A stretch of DNA of 64,000 nt, taken from the NCBI RefSeq assembly GCF_900187995.1, contig NZ_FZNZ01000014.1, positions 1 to 64,000 on the forward strand, read 5' to 3'. This DNA is from Prevotella jejuni. Its GTDB lineage: Bacteria > Bacteroidota > Bacteroidia > Bacteroidales > Bacteroidaceae. Below the pieces are notes generated by a model that was not told the origin of the DNA, did not search any database, and saw nothing but the letters and a program-made list of their open reading frames with translations. The position numbers were made by a program, and so were the translations under genes. Below are positions 50,929 through 59,444 of the stretch, piece by piece; the stretch's first letter is position 1; each line of letters begins with the position of its first letter.

Positions 50929-50962
50929 ATCCTGTTACTCGGTTGTTTAAGCCCCATTGCAG

Positions 50963-51535
50963 ATGAAAAGCGAACTCCAAAAAGCCATAGATGGCGAGTT
51001 GTTCAATGCTATCGACCCAGAGATACAACAGATAACGATACGTACTAAACGCCTATTGCGCCAGTTGAACGATTGTGACTATGCTGACGCCGAAGGGAAA
51101 CGTAGGATTATCGAACAGCTGTTTGGCTCTGTTGGCGAAAGAATACATATTGATGTAGACTTTCATTGTGAGTATGGTGTTAACATACACATGGCCGACT
51201 GGGTGTTTGTCAACATGAATTGCACCTTTATAGACAATAGTCGTATTGACATCGGTAGCCATGTTCTTATCGGCTCAGACGTGAAGATCTATACAGCTAC
51301 CCATCCTGTCAATGCCAAGGAACGCATGCTTCCGGGCGGAGGGTGGACAGTCTACGCTAAAGCCGTTAGGATAGAAGATGGCGTATGGATAGGAGGAGGA
51401 GCGGTTATCCTGCCTGGTGTGACGATTGGACGTAATGCTGTGATTGGTGCAGGGGCTGTGGTAACGAAAGACATACCCGCCAACGCCGTTGCTGTGGGCA
51501 ATCCTGCAAGAGTAATAAGATATCAGGAAGGATAA
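50963..51535 (+). CDS. Hexapeptide-repeat O-acetyltransferase (maltose/galactoside acetyltransferase-like)
   Basis: I use the ATG at 50963 (190 aa); an in-frame TTG lies 6 bp upstream. The N-terminal Mac-type region is followed by a left-handed beta-helix with VHIGSHVLIG-type hexapeptides (RIDIGSHVLIGSDVKIYTAT, VWIGGGAVILPGVTIGRNAV, IGAGAVVTKDIPANAVAVGN). HPVNAKER supplies the catalytic His. It transfers acetyl from acetyl-CoA to a sugar hydroxyl; acceptor unknown. It is followed by murB after 52 bp and may be cotranscribed with it. Confidence 0.9.
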   Translation: MKSELQKAIDGELFNAIDPEIQQITIRTKRLLRQLNDCDYADAEGKRRIIEQLFGSVGERIHIDVDFHCEYGVNIHMADWVFVNMNCTFIDNSRIDIGSHVLIGSDVKIYTATHPVNAKERMLPGGGWTVYAKAVRIEDGVWIGGGAVILPGVTIGRNAVIGAGAVVTKDIPANAVAVGNPARVIRYQEG

Positions 51536-51587
51536 CACCTTTCTATATATAAGAACAAAGAGAAACGCAAAAACGATATCAGTTAAC

Positions 51588-52592
51588 ATGAGAATAGAGC
51601 ATAACTATAGTCTGCTAAAGCATAACACCTTCGGTATTGACGCTAAATGTCAGCGTTTTGTTGAATACGAATCAGTAGAGGAAGCACAGGAGCTTGTGCG
51701 TTCCTTGACAGAAGACGACTATCCCCTATTGATTCTCGGAGGCGGTAGCAACCTCCTACTCACAGGTGATTACAAGGGTACCGTAGTCCATTCTGGCATC
51801 TCCTTTATCGAGCGTCTCGATGACGAGCGAGTACGTTGTGGCTCAGCTTACGTATGGGATGACTTTGTAGACTACTGTGTTCTTCATCAGCTCTATGGTG
51901 CAGAAAACCTCTCTATAATCCCTGGTGAGTGCGGTGCCAGTGCTGTTCAGAATATCGGAGCATACGGTGCTGAAGCCAAAGACTTGATAGATGAGGTCGA
52001 GGCGGTGGAGATCTCCACTGGTGAGGTGCACCATTTCAAGAATGCTGATTGTGCTTATAGCTACCGACAGAGTAAGTTCAAGCATGAATGGCGTGATAAG
52101 TATCTTATCACATCCGTCACTTATCGACTCTCAAAGACCTATCATCCTAAGCTCGACTATGGTAATATCCGTGCGGCATTGGCTGAGAGAGGCATCGAGA
52201 ACCCTACTGCCATAGAACTTCGTCAGACGATTACTGACATTCGTAATGCTAAACTTCCCGACCCGAAAGAGATAGGTAATGCGGGCAGCTTCTTTATGAA
52301 TCCTATCGTTCCTAAGGCTAAGTATGAGGAGTTGGCAGCGTTGTATGAGCGTATGCCCCACTATACTATCGATGCTGAACATGAGAAGATACCGGCCGGA
52401 TGGATGATTGAACAATGTGGCTGGAAGGGTAAGGCTTTAGGCCCTGCAGGCGTCTATGCGAAGCAAGCATTGGTATTGGTCAACCTTGGTGGGGCTTCTG
52501 GTGCCGACGTGGTGCGCCTCTGCCAGACCATACAACATGATGTGAAGGAGAAGTTTGGAGTTGAGATTCTGCCAGAGGTGAATGTGAGGTGA
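51588..52592 (+). CDS. murB: UDP-N-acetylenolpyruvoylglucosamine reductase
   Basis: Second committed enzyme of peptidoglycan precursor synthesis, a cytoplasmic FAD enzyme that reduces UDP-GlcNAc-enolpyruvate with NADPH. LLILGGGSNLLLTGDYKGTV is the FAD-binding motif; IPGECGASAVQNIGAYG and YRQSKFKHEW contain the usual active-site residues; GNAGSFFMNPIV holds the catalytic Ser region; the C-terminal end VEILPEVNV has the general-acid Glu. This is the longer type I MurB of 334 aa. The TGA stop runs directly into a GGACCTCCCCC palindromic repeat. Confidence 0.97.
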   Translation: MRIEHNYSLLKHNTFGIDAKCQRFVEYESVEEAQELVRSLTEDDYPLLILGGGSNLLLTGDYKGTVVHSGISFIERLDDERVRCGSAYVWDDFVDYCVLHQLYGAENLSIIPGECGASAVQNIGAYGAEAKDLIDEVEAVEISTGEVHHFKNADCAYSYRQSKFKHEWRDKYLITSVTYRLSKTYHPKLDYGNIRAALAERGIENPTAIELRQTITDIRNAKLPDPKEIGNAGSFFMNPIVPKAKYEELAALYERMPHYTIDAEHEKIPAGWMIEQCGWKGKALGPAGVYAKQALVLVNLGGASGADVVRLCQTIQHDVKEKFGVEILPEVNVR

Positions 52593-52860
52593 GGACCTCC
52601 CCCGGCCCCTCCGAAGGAGGGGAGAGCCTAACGGGGGCTAACAAGGGACAAGTTCTATATTGTTGAATAATATTGAGATGGGACGTGACTACTAATATGT
52701 CTTGTCTTAAAACGTCCCTTAAACAAATAAAAGCCAGCACCTCCGAAGGAGGGGAGAGCCTAACGGGAGCTAACAAGGGGCAAGTTCTATATTGTTGAAT
52801 AATATTGAGATGGGAGGTGATTACTAATACCGTTCATATTAAACTCTCACCTTAAACGAA
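52593..52860. repeat. CCTCCGAAGGAGG palindrome with a 132-bp tandem duplication
   Basis: GGACCTCCCCCGGCCCCTCC and GAAGGAGGGGAGAGCC begin at the murB stop. From CCTCCGAAGG at 52608 the sequence recurs at 52740 (offset 132), including AACGGG, GCTAACAAGGG, CAAGTTCTATATTGTTGAA and TAATATTGAGATGGGA. 52861-53113 holds two or three copies of a shorter motif (ATATCCTTTGAAATAAGG) and no gene. Confidence 0.85.
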
Positions 52861-53113
52861 TAAAAACCGTCCCTTAAATAAATGATAAGACCTATCCCTT
52901 GAAACAATAAGGATATATAAACCAACGAATAACACCTATCACCAACTTACTGATATACCCTTTGAAATAAGGCGAACAGACACGTTCTAACAGAAAGTAT
53001 ATCCTTTGAAATAAGGGGAACAAGCGTTTTTTAGAGAAGAGATACCCTTTGTACAAAAGGAGTGTAGTCGTTTGAGTAATTAAGACATATAATCATCTAA
53101 CAAGAGGCAGACA

Positions 53114-53947
53114 ATGAAACGAGAAGAAGACATACGCAGCGAACATTCCGTTAGGCTCTCCCCTCCTTCGGAGGGGTTGGGGGAGGTCCTCACCTTCCTT
53201 GGTACTGGTACATCCAACGGAGTACCTGTATTAGGCTGCAACTGTGCTGTCTGCAGGAGTAAGGACCCACGCGACAACCGCTTACGTACCTCCGCTTTAT
53301 TAGAGACGGCCACTACTCGCATTGTCATAGACAGTGGGCCCGACTTTCGCCAGCAGATGTTGGCTCAGACATTCCGCAAGATTGATGGTTTATTAATCAC
53401 CCACATCCACTATGACCACGTAGGGGGCATCGACGATGTGCGCCCTTTCTGTGCGTTAGGCGACATCGACGTCTATGCTAACGCAACTACTTGTGAGGGC
53501 TTACGACACAACTTTCCCTACTGTTTCACCGACCATTTATATCCAGGAGTACCTAAACTGAACCTTCATAGTATCCAACCTCATGCGAAGTTTGTCATTG
53601 GTGACATCGAGGTAACACCGATTACTGTAATGCATGGTAAGCTCCCCATCCTCGGTTACCGCTTCGGTAAGCTGGCTTACATCACGGATATGAAGACGAT
53701 AGACGATGCTGAGTTGCCCTATCTCGAGGGTGTGGAGACACTTGTCGTGAACGCATTACGATGGGAGCACACGCACCACTCGCACCAACTCATCGCTGAT
53801 GCCATCGCTTTTAGTTGGAAGATTGGGGCCAAGCGCACCTACCTAACCCACCTCACCCACCGTATCGGTCTACATGAAGAGGCGCAGAAGAAACTCCCTA
53901 AGAATGTCTTCTTCGCATACGATGGGCTTAAAGTGGGTGTTGGGTGA
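53114..53947 (+). CDS. MBL-fold metallo-hydrolase with a repeat-derived N-terminus
   Basis: A 277-residue metallo-beta-lactamase-fold protein of the PhnP/RNase Z-like branch. LTFLGTGTSNGVPVLGC is the usual N-terminus, ITHIHYDHVGG the HxHxDH metal motif, then VMHGKLPILGYRFG, YITDMKT and LTHLTHRIGLHEE. CNCAVCRSKDPRDNR is typical of this group. It may be a phosphodiesterase; substrate unknown. The first 25 residues (MKREEDIRSEHSVRLSPPSE then GLGEV) precede the point where family members start, and the DNA for RLSPPSEGLGEVL is the CTCCTTCGGAGGGG palindrome that is repeated elsewhere. So either a repeat has been recruited in frame, or translation starts at a later non-ATG codon. Confidence 0.88.
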   Translation: MKREEDIRSEHSVRLSPPSEGLGEVLTFLGTGTSNGVPVLGCNCAVCRSKDPRDNRLRTSALLETATTRIVIDSGPDFRQQMLAQTFRKIDGLLITHIHYDHVGGIDDVRPFCALGDIDVYANATTCEGLRHNFPYCFTDHLYPGVPKLNLHSIQPHAKFVIGDIEVTPITVMHGKLPILGYRFGKLAYITDMKTIDDAELPYLEGVETLVVNALRWEHTHHSHQLIADAIAFSWKIGAKRTYLTHLTHRIGLHEEAQKKLPKNVFFAYDGLKVGVG

Positions 53948-54110
53948 TGGGTGTTAGGTGTTGATGATATGCTTTGTTGGGTGTTAAGTGATGAGTGTTA
54001 GGGTGTTAGGTGTTTAATGTTAAGTGTTGATGGTGTGCTTTGCTGGGTGTTAGTTGTTAAGTATTAGGTATTGAAGATATGCCTTTTGGCGTATTAGGTG
54101 TTTATTATTG
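53948..54110. repeat. GTGTTGGGTGATGGGTGTTAGG minisatellite
   Basis: Irregular copies of GTGTTGGGTG, GTTAGGTGTT and TTGATGATATGC begin inside the last codons of the MBL gene (its end reads GTGGGTGTTGGGTGA). Confidence 0.8.
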
Positions 54111-54184
54111 AGTATCAAAACCTATTTGTTAGTATATCAAATAAACACCCACAACAACAAACGTCATTGGTTTTCTCTTAGCAG

Positions 54185-54378
54185 CTTGGGGCTCCCCTCC
54201 TTCGGAGGGGCTGGGGGAGGTCCCCTCTACCCACCTCTCCCCTTGTCATTTTTTTTCGCTCTTCTATGTTCGAGAACACGCCCTTCTCCGTTCGAAAACA
54301 TGCCCTTCTTCGTTCGAGAGCATGCCCTTCTTGCATGCAGAAGACGCCCTTCTTGAAGCAAGAAGGGCGTCTTCTTCA
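54185..54378. repeat. CCTCCGAAGGAGG palindrome and 22-bp array
   Basis: GGGCTCCCCTCCTTCGG and AGGGGCTGGGGGAGGTCCCC (54187-54225), then GCTCTTCT at 54258 and GCCCTTCT at 54280, 54302, 54324 and 54346 (22-bp steps), closing with AAGAAGGGCGTCTTCTTC. The order matches 34905-35076, including the stretch AAACGTCATTGGTTTTCTCT on the left of both. Confidence 0.88.
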
Positions 54379-54524
54379 ACGCTATTCGTAACACATTGAT
54401 TTCTTGTTGATTACCTACTCCGTCAGAGCCAACGCTATACTCTTTTTTAGAGGATATTTGGATTGCACCGATATAATGATTTTTTTCAGCGCTTGCCACC
54501 TCCATGTGGGGTCGAAATGTGTAC

Positions 54525-55040
54525 CAAGAAACTCCGTGAACTCAGTGTGCTCTGTGAGAGATAAAACTCCCCTGCGAGTCTCAAAAATGTTCTTTTTCTC
54601 ACAGAGAACACAGATGAACAGAACACACAAAGGCCCACAGAGACATCAAGTCAACCGATATCACAGAACGTTACAGCCACCTTTAGCTATAACGTTCTGT
54701 GAATTCTGTATGCCAGAGGCCTTCTGTGGGCTCGAAACTGTGCGCAAAAAGGTTCTGTTAGATCTGTGAGTTCTGTGAGAGATAAAACTCCCCACTGAGT
54801 TTCAAGTCTTTTCTTTTTCTCACAGAACACACAGATGAACAGAACACACAAAGTTTCACAGAGACATCAAGTCAACCGATATCACAGAACGTTACAGCCA
54901 CCTTTAGCTATAACGTTCTGTGAATTCTGTATGCCGGAGGCCTTCTGTGGGATCGAAACTGTGCGCCAAAAAGCTCCGTGAACTCTGTGCGCTCTGTGAG
55001 AGAAAAAACTCACCAGCGTGAGAGAAAAAACTCTCCACAC
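54525..55040. repeat. CACAGAG-rich long repeats, two tandem copies of about 225 bp
   Basis: Two copies (about 54590-54790 and 54812-55015) share AACACACAAAG, GACATCAAGTCAACCGATAT, CACAGAACGTTACAGCCACC, TTTAGCTATAACGTTCTGTG, GAGGCCTTCTGTGGG and CTGTGCGC. Related units are at 10880-11130 and 13355-13690. 54379-54524 shows nothing. Confidence 0.85.
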
Positions 55041-55079
55041 CCCATGTAAGCTGCCCAGTAGGGGTAACCTCACAGACTA

Positions 55080-55190
55080 ACTACCAGTTGGCCCCTCCCC
55101 CTTCCCCTCCCCCGAAGGGAAGGGGAGTAATCACCGAGATACCCATGTGGCTAATCATCAACACCTAACACCCACCATCCAACACCCTTC
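55080..55190. repeat. CCCCTCCC palindrome and minisatellite before tssR
   Basis: CCCCTCCCCC-TTCCCCTCCC and GAAGGGAAGGGGAGTAATCA match the palindromic element at 10600-10745, including the trailing GAGTAATCACCGAGATACCC. The CACCTAACACCCACCATCCA minisatellite follows. The gene-free stretch 53948-55217 thus consists almost wholly of repeat families. Confidence 0.8.
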
Positions 55191-55217
55191 AGTGGCCTCA
55201 CTCCCTACCCTATCCGA

Positions 55218-57500
55218 CTAAGGAACCTCCTTAATCGGCACAAAGTAATAAGTCTTACCAGCCACAAGGACGGTCCTTAAGCGGCCAGACTTGAAGCGAC
55301 TCTCAAGGTCGACGAGCCTGTCAAGCATCTCCTTATAGGCTGCCTCCCATTTACTCTCATCACATTTCTTACGTGTGATGTCCTTTACTCGTACGATATT
55401 ATTCAATACGTCAGAGCTTGGGACACTCAATCGATGATAGAAGACAGACGAGATAGACGACTTATTCTTCAGTACTGTGCGGTAAGAAAGACGGTTGACT
55501 AAGTCGCTCTGCAGCTTAAAGTTCCTTCTCAACTCAAACAGTTGCTGATTAGAAAGAGAGTCGGCATGGAAATAAGGCATGAGGGCACGATAGCCTTCAA
55601 GGAGGTTTTTCAACTCAACAGCATCAAAGAGATAACCCTCATCGTAGGTTGACAACTCCATAGGAGAGATTAACATCTCCTTGAAATAGAGGTCGTTGAT
55701 GTTGTTCTTCTCTATGCTCTCAACAGGAACACCAGCATCTTTAGTGGTGTTAACCATCTCTTGTGTTGGGATAGCACGCAGTGCACCGTATTGGTTCTCA
55801 GCGTCGGTAGAGACCGCTACCAGTTTCTGGTTGCGCTCATCAATTCGTACGAAGAGAGAGTCGAGAACCCTTGCAAAGCCAGTGTTCGTCAGTTCTGTAT
55901 CAAGACGAGGATAGACGAAACCACCCGTCACAATGCCGTTCTTCGGTGCATCCAATACGAAAGCATTCTCGCTCTCAGTACTGATATCGGTAAACAAGCC
56001 ACCCTTCGACCAGTCAGAGGCACATAGATAGTCCTTCGCATAACTCATATACTCAGAGGTGTTATTGTCTAACAAGGTCTTTGACTGTAGTACGAAGCTC
56101 TGGTAAGAAGGCGTCAGTCGACCAAGCATCTGCGCTAAGAACAAGGTAGCAGAACGTGTGTACATCTCTGCGTTAATCTCAGAAGTAAACGTAGGGAACT
56201 CATCTGTACCCAAGATGATAAACACATTGTTCTCGAACTTAGTATAAGGAGTCTCAGAGAATATCTTGTTCATGGCAGCATGAAAGCCAGCCCCACCAGA
56301 AACAGGGAGCGTGTTGGGTGCAGTTGCATTAGCCAAGAAGTCAATCCAACTACCAAAGTCGGATGTCAACGCAAGGTGCTTGTTGCCCTTATCAGACACG
56401 GCTGTAGCAGAAAATCTGACCTGACTGGCCTTGCCAAACTTGCCCTCCAAGCCCTGTAAGGCATTGAGCAAGTTGCGCACCTGCATGCGGTCTTGACTAT
56501 AGAATATCAGATGGATATTCATCTTCTTACTGTTCTCAATCAGCTGATCGAGGTCGGCAACCGACACGTCCTCACCCTTAGCATTAACCATCATCGACTT
56601 CTTTCTGTCCCAAAGAGCGAGTGGCATATTGATAGCAACACGTGGGTCTTCATAGTTGCCCAGATAGTTGCCGTCAGAAGTGAAGAGCAGGTTAGACCCA
56701 AGCTGATAGTTGCCAAAGACAGGATAAGGCGAGTCGAGCAAGAAAACACGGTTCTGTCCTACCATCGCAATGAGGTCGGATGGAACCCATCCCAAGACTG
56801 TTCGCAAGGAATCAGACAGTGCTGGACGGTCCGCAACAAGTACGGCCTGTCGGCTGACATCATACTTATAAGCATAGACGATTTGCCCATCTACCAACTT
56901 TCCTTTGGTCTTCTCAAGGAAGAAGGGGTCGTTATAGAGATTGAGCGAGTCCTTTGTGAAGAACGTCTTAAGGTCGGACAAGCGTGCAGCCCTTGTAGCA
57001 CCAACACGATAGCGAAGCGGGAAGTTGTTGTCTTTAGACACAAAAGAATGATTGAACTCCAAGACAGCATTCTTGTCAATCCAGCCTACGAAAGGCGACT
57101 TCTTAGCATCCTTAAAGTGAGTACGGCCACTGTAAAGGGGTGCGAAGAGTCCCTTAGGCTGTCCAAGTAGCTCTTGGTTGGCTGCAACCACCTTATAATA
57201 ACCATTCTTCTCACCGATGACATAGAAAGGAGAGCCCATCTTCTGCTCGCTTAACACACGCTGTGCGTAGGGTTCAGCGTATGCTTTATTATGGCTTCTG
57301 TCGGAGAATACGATATGAATATCGTTATTATCACGAACCTGTTGAGCCCCTGCTCCACCCACTGGGTAATTGAAACTGGTATGACCAACGGTCTTCGTCT
57401 TGTCATACCGAGCCACTTGAGCAGTGAGACATTGCGGTAAAGCAAGGCAGAAGACAAGTCCAGACAACCCATATAACGTCTTTATAAATCCTTTCTTCAT
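55218..57500 (-). CDS. tssR: T6SS-iii protein TssR
   Basis: A 760-residue exported protein: signal peptide (1-27, ending CLTAQV), then regions of SH3-like and beta-rich character (GSPFYVIGEKNGYYKVVAAN, SPFVGWIDKNAVLEFN, VLGWVPSDLIAMVGQNRVFL), and a VWA-like section (MNIHLIFYSQDRMQVRNLLN, NNVFIILGTDEFPTF). A helical C-terminal part follows (LNNIVRVKDITRKKCDESKW). This fits TssR, found only in Bacteroidota type iii T6SS and thought to act at the periplasmic side of the membrane complex. It overlaps the PKD gene by 4 nt and is the last gene of the operon visible here. Confidence 0.8.
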   Translation of the reverse strand: MKKGFIKTLYGLSGLVFCLALPQCLTAQVARYDKTKTVGHTSFNYPVGGAGAQQVRDNNDIHIVFSDRSHNKAYAEPYAQRVLSEQKMGSPFYVIGEKNGYYKVVAANQELLGQPKGLFAPLYSGRTHFKDAKKSPFVGWIDKNAVLEFNHSFVSKDNNFPLRYRVGATRAARLSDLKTFFTKDSLNLYNDPFFLEKTKGKLVDGQIVYAYKYDVSRQAVLVADRPALSDSLRTVLGWVPSDLIAMVGQNRVFLLDSPYPVFGNYQLGSNLLFTSDGNYLGNYEDPRVAINMPLALWDRKKSMMVNAKGEDVSVADLDQLIENSKKMNIHLIFYSQDRMQVRNLLNALQGLEGKFGKASQVRFSATAVSDKGNKHLALTSDFGSWIDFLANATAPNTLPVSGGAGFHAAMNKIFSETPYTKFENNVFIILGTDEFPTFTSEINAEMYTRSATLFLAQMLGRLTPSYQSFVLQSKTLLDNNTSEYMSYAKDYLCASDWSKGGLFTDISTESENAFVLDAPKNGIVTGGFVYPRLDTELTNTGFARVLDSLFVRIDERNQKLVAVSTDAENQYGALRAIPTQEMVNTTKDAGVPVESIEKNNINDLYFKEMLISPMELSTYDEGYLFDAVELKNLLEGYRALMPYFHADSLSNQQLFELRRNFKLQSDLVNRLSYRTVLKNKSSISSVFYHRLSVPSSDVLNNIVRVKDITRKKCDESKWEAAYKEMLDRLVDLESRFKSGRLRTVLVAGKTYYFVPIKEVP

Positions 57501-58471
57501 TTTCCTATATTTCTTTGAGTTACTTCTATTTTAGTAATACGATGGAAGTCATCCACCTTAACATCATCTATGCTGACACGACTATAACGGTTGCTTTCCA
57601 GATAATGAAGGCCTTGACAGTAGTCAGGGAATAGGTTATAGCGTTCGCCATTCACCTGTACAATCACCCTTCCACCATTGCCTCTGAGGTAGGTATCATT
57701 GATATAACCCATGTTAGAGCGCACTGCCTCTTGGTCTCTTGCGCCTGCATTGGCTATTGCCTGTAGGCGGCGTTTAATGTCGTTCTGCACCAATGCCAAC
57801 GTGTCAATAGGTTCTTGCGGTTCAGCCTGTTCCTCTTCTCCCATGTCAGCAGGCACTGCGTCTACCTTATCAAGGATGGTAACAACCTGAGAAACAGGGT
57901 AGAGTGTGGTGTTAGTCTTAAGCTTCACGAGGTATTTACCTGGTTTATCATACTTATAAACGACCTGACGTTCGAAGGCGTCAATCGTTCCGCTCTCGCC
58001 AAATTCCCATAACCAACTTGTCATACCATCGCCATCAGCAGAGAAGACAAGACTTTCGCCTACGAAACCCTGCTTTGGTCCGACAATCTTAGGGACAGAG
58101 TCAACGGCCACGGTGTCCTTTGTGAGCTTAACAACATCAATCGTCTTCTCCTTAACAACCTTACCATCAACCTGCAAGGTGATGAGGTATCGGCCCGCTT
58201 GATGATAGGTATAGCTGATATTAGGATTACCAACAATACTATCCCCATTACCCATCTTCCATAGAACTCGCTTATCCACAACGGCAGACGAGTCGTTAAC
58301 AATGAATTTCAGTGGCTCATTTACTTCCAACTGATTGTTCACATTCTGATCTTGGATATAGAAATCCAGATTCTTGTCTACCGTCCTTGAAGGAAGCAGC
58401 AAAGCAATCACAAGCCCCACAATAGCCAAGCCCGAGACGATTGCCAAAATGATTTTTTGTCTTTCAGTCAT
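57497..58471 (-). CDS. T6SS-iii membrane protein with PKD-like domains (TssP-like)
   Basis: A 324-residue protein with one N-terminal membrane segment (about 6-26, IILAIVSGLAIVGLVIALLL) and a periplasmic part with two PKD-like units: VNEPLKFIVNDSSAVVDKRV to YTYHQAGRYLITLQVDGKVV (about 50-110), and VGESLVFSADGDGMTSWLWE to YKYDKPGKYLVKLKTNTTL (about 135-200). The C-terminal third is helical and then beta-rich (VIVQVNGERYNLFPDYC). Its place between TssR and two small membrane genes, with overlapping or adjoining ends, marks it as one of the Bacteroidota-specific components (TssO to TssR). I favour TssP but cannot prove which. Confidence 0.7.
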   Translation of the reverse strand: MTERQKIILAIVSGLAIVGLVIALLLPSRTVDKNLDFYIQDQNVNNQLEVNEPLKFIVNDSSAVVDKRVLWKMGNGDSIVGNPNISYTYHQAGRYLITLQVDGKVVKEKTIDVVKLTKDTVAVDSVPKIVGPKQGFVGESLVFSADGDGMTSWLWEFGESGTIDAFERQVVYKYDKPGKYLVKLKTNTTLYPVSQVVTILDKVDAVPADMGEEEQAEPQEPIDTLALVQNDIKRRLQAIANAGARDQEAVRSNMGYINDTYLRGNGGRVIVQVNGERYNLFPDYCQGLHYLESNRYSRVSIDDVKVDDFHRITKIEVTQRNIGK

Positions 58472-58479
58472 AATTATAT

Positions 58480-58929
58480 TTATTGAATTTGAGTCTTTAG
58501 CTCTTCCAGAATACGCTTTCTATCCTCTTTGGTCTTCGATGCCCAATACAGGTTCTGCTTGATGTCAAAGTAGGCTTGAATGGTCTTGAAGGCCTGCATA
58601 CAATATAGATACTTCGTATTGTAGGAGTGTTGTCTGTAATTGTTCTGTAACTGCGACATCCTGTCCTTTATCTCTCCGATACGTTGCGTCTGCTGAATAT
58701 CAAAGTTAAGGGAGTCGATATCGGTCTTGAGAGCCTTCATCTGTTCGCCCATCTTTTGTTGATCGGATAAGACAGCCTCAGCGTCATTGATCTCTTGGAC
58801 CGTGTTCCCTGTCACAGAAACAGGTATAGGCATCACGTACTTACAGACTAATATGTATAACAAAGTCACTGAGAAGAACAGTAACAGCGTGAACTTTATG
58901 GTTGACCATATTTTCTCATCTCTTGTCAT
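58480..58929 (-). CDS. T6SS-iii small membrane protein
   Basis: A 149-residue protein: one membrane segment at about 10-28 (IKFTLLLFFSVTLLYILVCK), then a helical periplasmic part with long coiled-coil potential (MKALKTDIDSLNFDIQQTQR, IKDRMSQLQNNYR). Topology and size resemble its upstream neighbour, so it is probably a paralogue or partner in the same membrane complex (TssO/TssQ class). No lipobox. It lies 8 bp before the PKD gene and 16 bp after the previous gene. Confidence 0.65.
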   Translation of the reverse strand: MTRDEKIWSTIKFTLLLFFSVTLLYILVCKYVMPIPVSVTGNTVQEINDAEAVLSDQQKMGEQMKALKTDIDSLNFDIQQTQRIGEIKDRMSQLQNNYRQHSYNTKYLYCMQAFKTIQAYFDIKQNLYWASKTKEDRKRILEELKTQIQ

Positions 58930-58945
58930 AATAATCTTCTGTTAT

Positions 58946-59428
58946 TTATCTTTTCTTATTCTTCTTTATATCTTGTGCCCTTTGTATCTGCTCCATGATG
59001 TAGTCAAGGTCGCGCTTCTCGTCGAAGAAGGTTGCAGAAACATCTTGCGTCGACTGTAACTGATTGAACAGTACGTTATAAAGGACATAGCTGGTGGTGT
59101 CAGCATCAGCCTGTCGAATCTCGTCTTGCATCCCTTGCCACTTGCGGGCAATAATCATCTGGTATTGAGCCTGCTCATTGTCCGTACGCTTCTGAGTGTA
59201 GAGATTGTTCATATCTTTGAAGATCTCGTCCATACGATAGTTGTATCCCGCTTGCTTACGGAAGATGTCATCATAGCGAACCTTCTTCTCGTCTAACAAG
59301 CTGATGCCCCTCTCGGCTGTCTTTAACGTACAAATGGCAAACAGAACGAAGAGTAATAGAGTGAAACTAAAGATGAAGATGAAGGAACTCATCGCCTGTC
59401 GGCGTTCTTTCTTATTTTTCTCTGTCAT
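58946..59428 (-). CDS. tssO: T6SS-iii transmembrane protein, TssO-like
   Basis: A 160-residue protein: positively charged N-terminus (MTEKNKKERRQAMSS), one membrane segment at about 16-36 (FIFIFSFTLLLFVLFAICTL), then a helical periplasmic domain (YNYRMDEIFKDMNNLYTQKR, YQMIIARKWQGMQDEIR). This matches the TssO description: a small bitopic protein encoded right after TssK in type iii T6SS loci. Assignment is by context and topology; alternatives are TssQ or an unnamed component. Confidence 0.6.
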   Translation of the reverse strand: MTEKNKKERRQAMSSFIFIFSFTLLLFVLFAICTLKTAERGISLLDEKKVRYDDIFRKQAGYNYRMDEIFKDMNNLYTQKRTDNEQAQYQMIIARKWQGMQDEIRQADADTTSYVLYNVLFNQLQSTQDVSATFFDEKRDLDYIMEQIQRAQDIKKNKKR

Positions 59429-59444
59429 TGTGAGTACCTCCTAC

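Noticed and set aside
13191-54378. 22-bp arrays as CRISPR
   Set aside because: The repeat part is only 8-14 bp, the period is 22 bp, the variable cores are 6-8 bp, and no cas genes are present.
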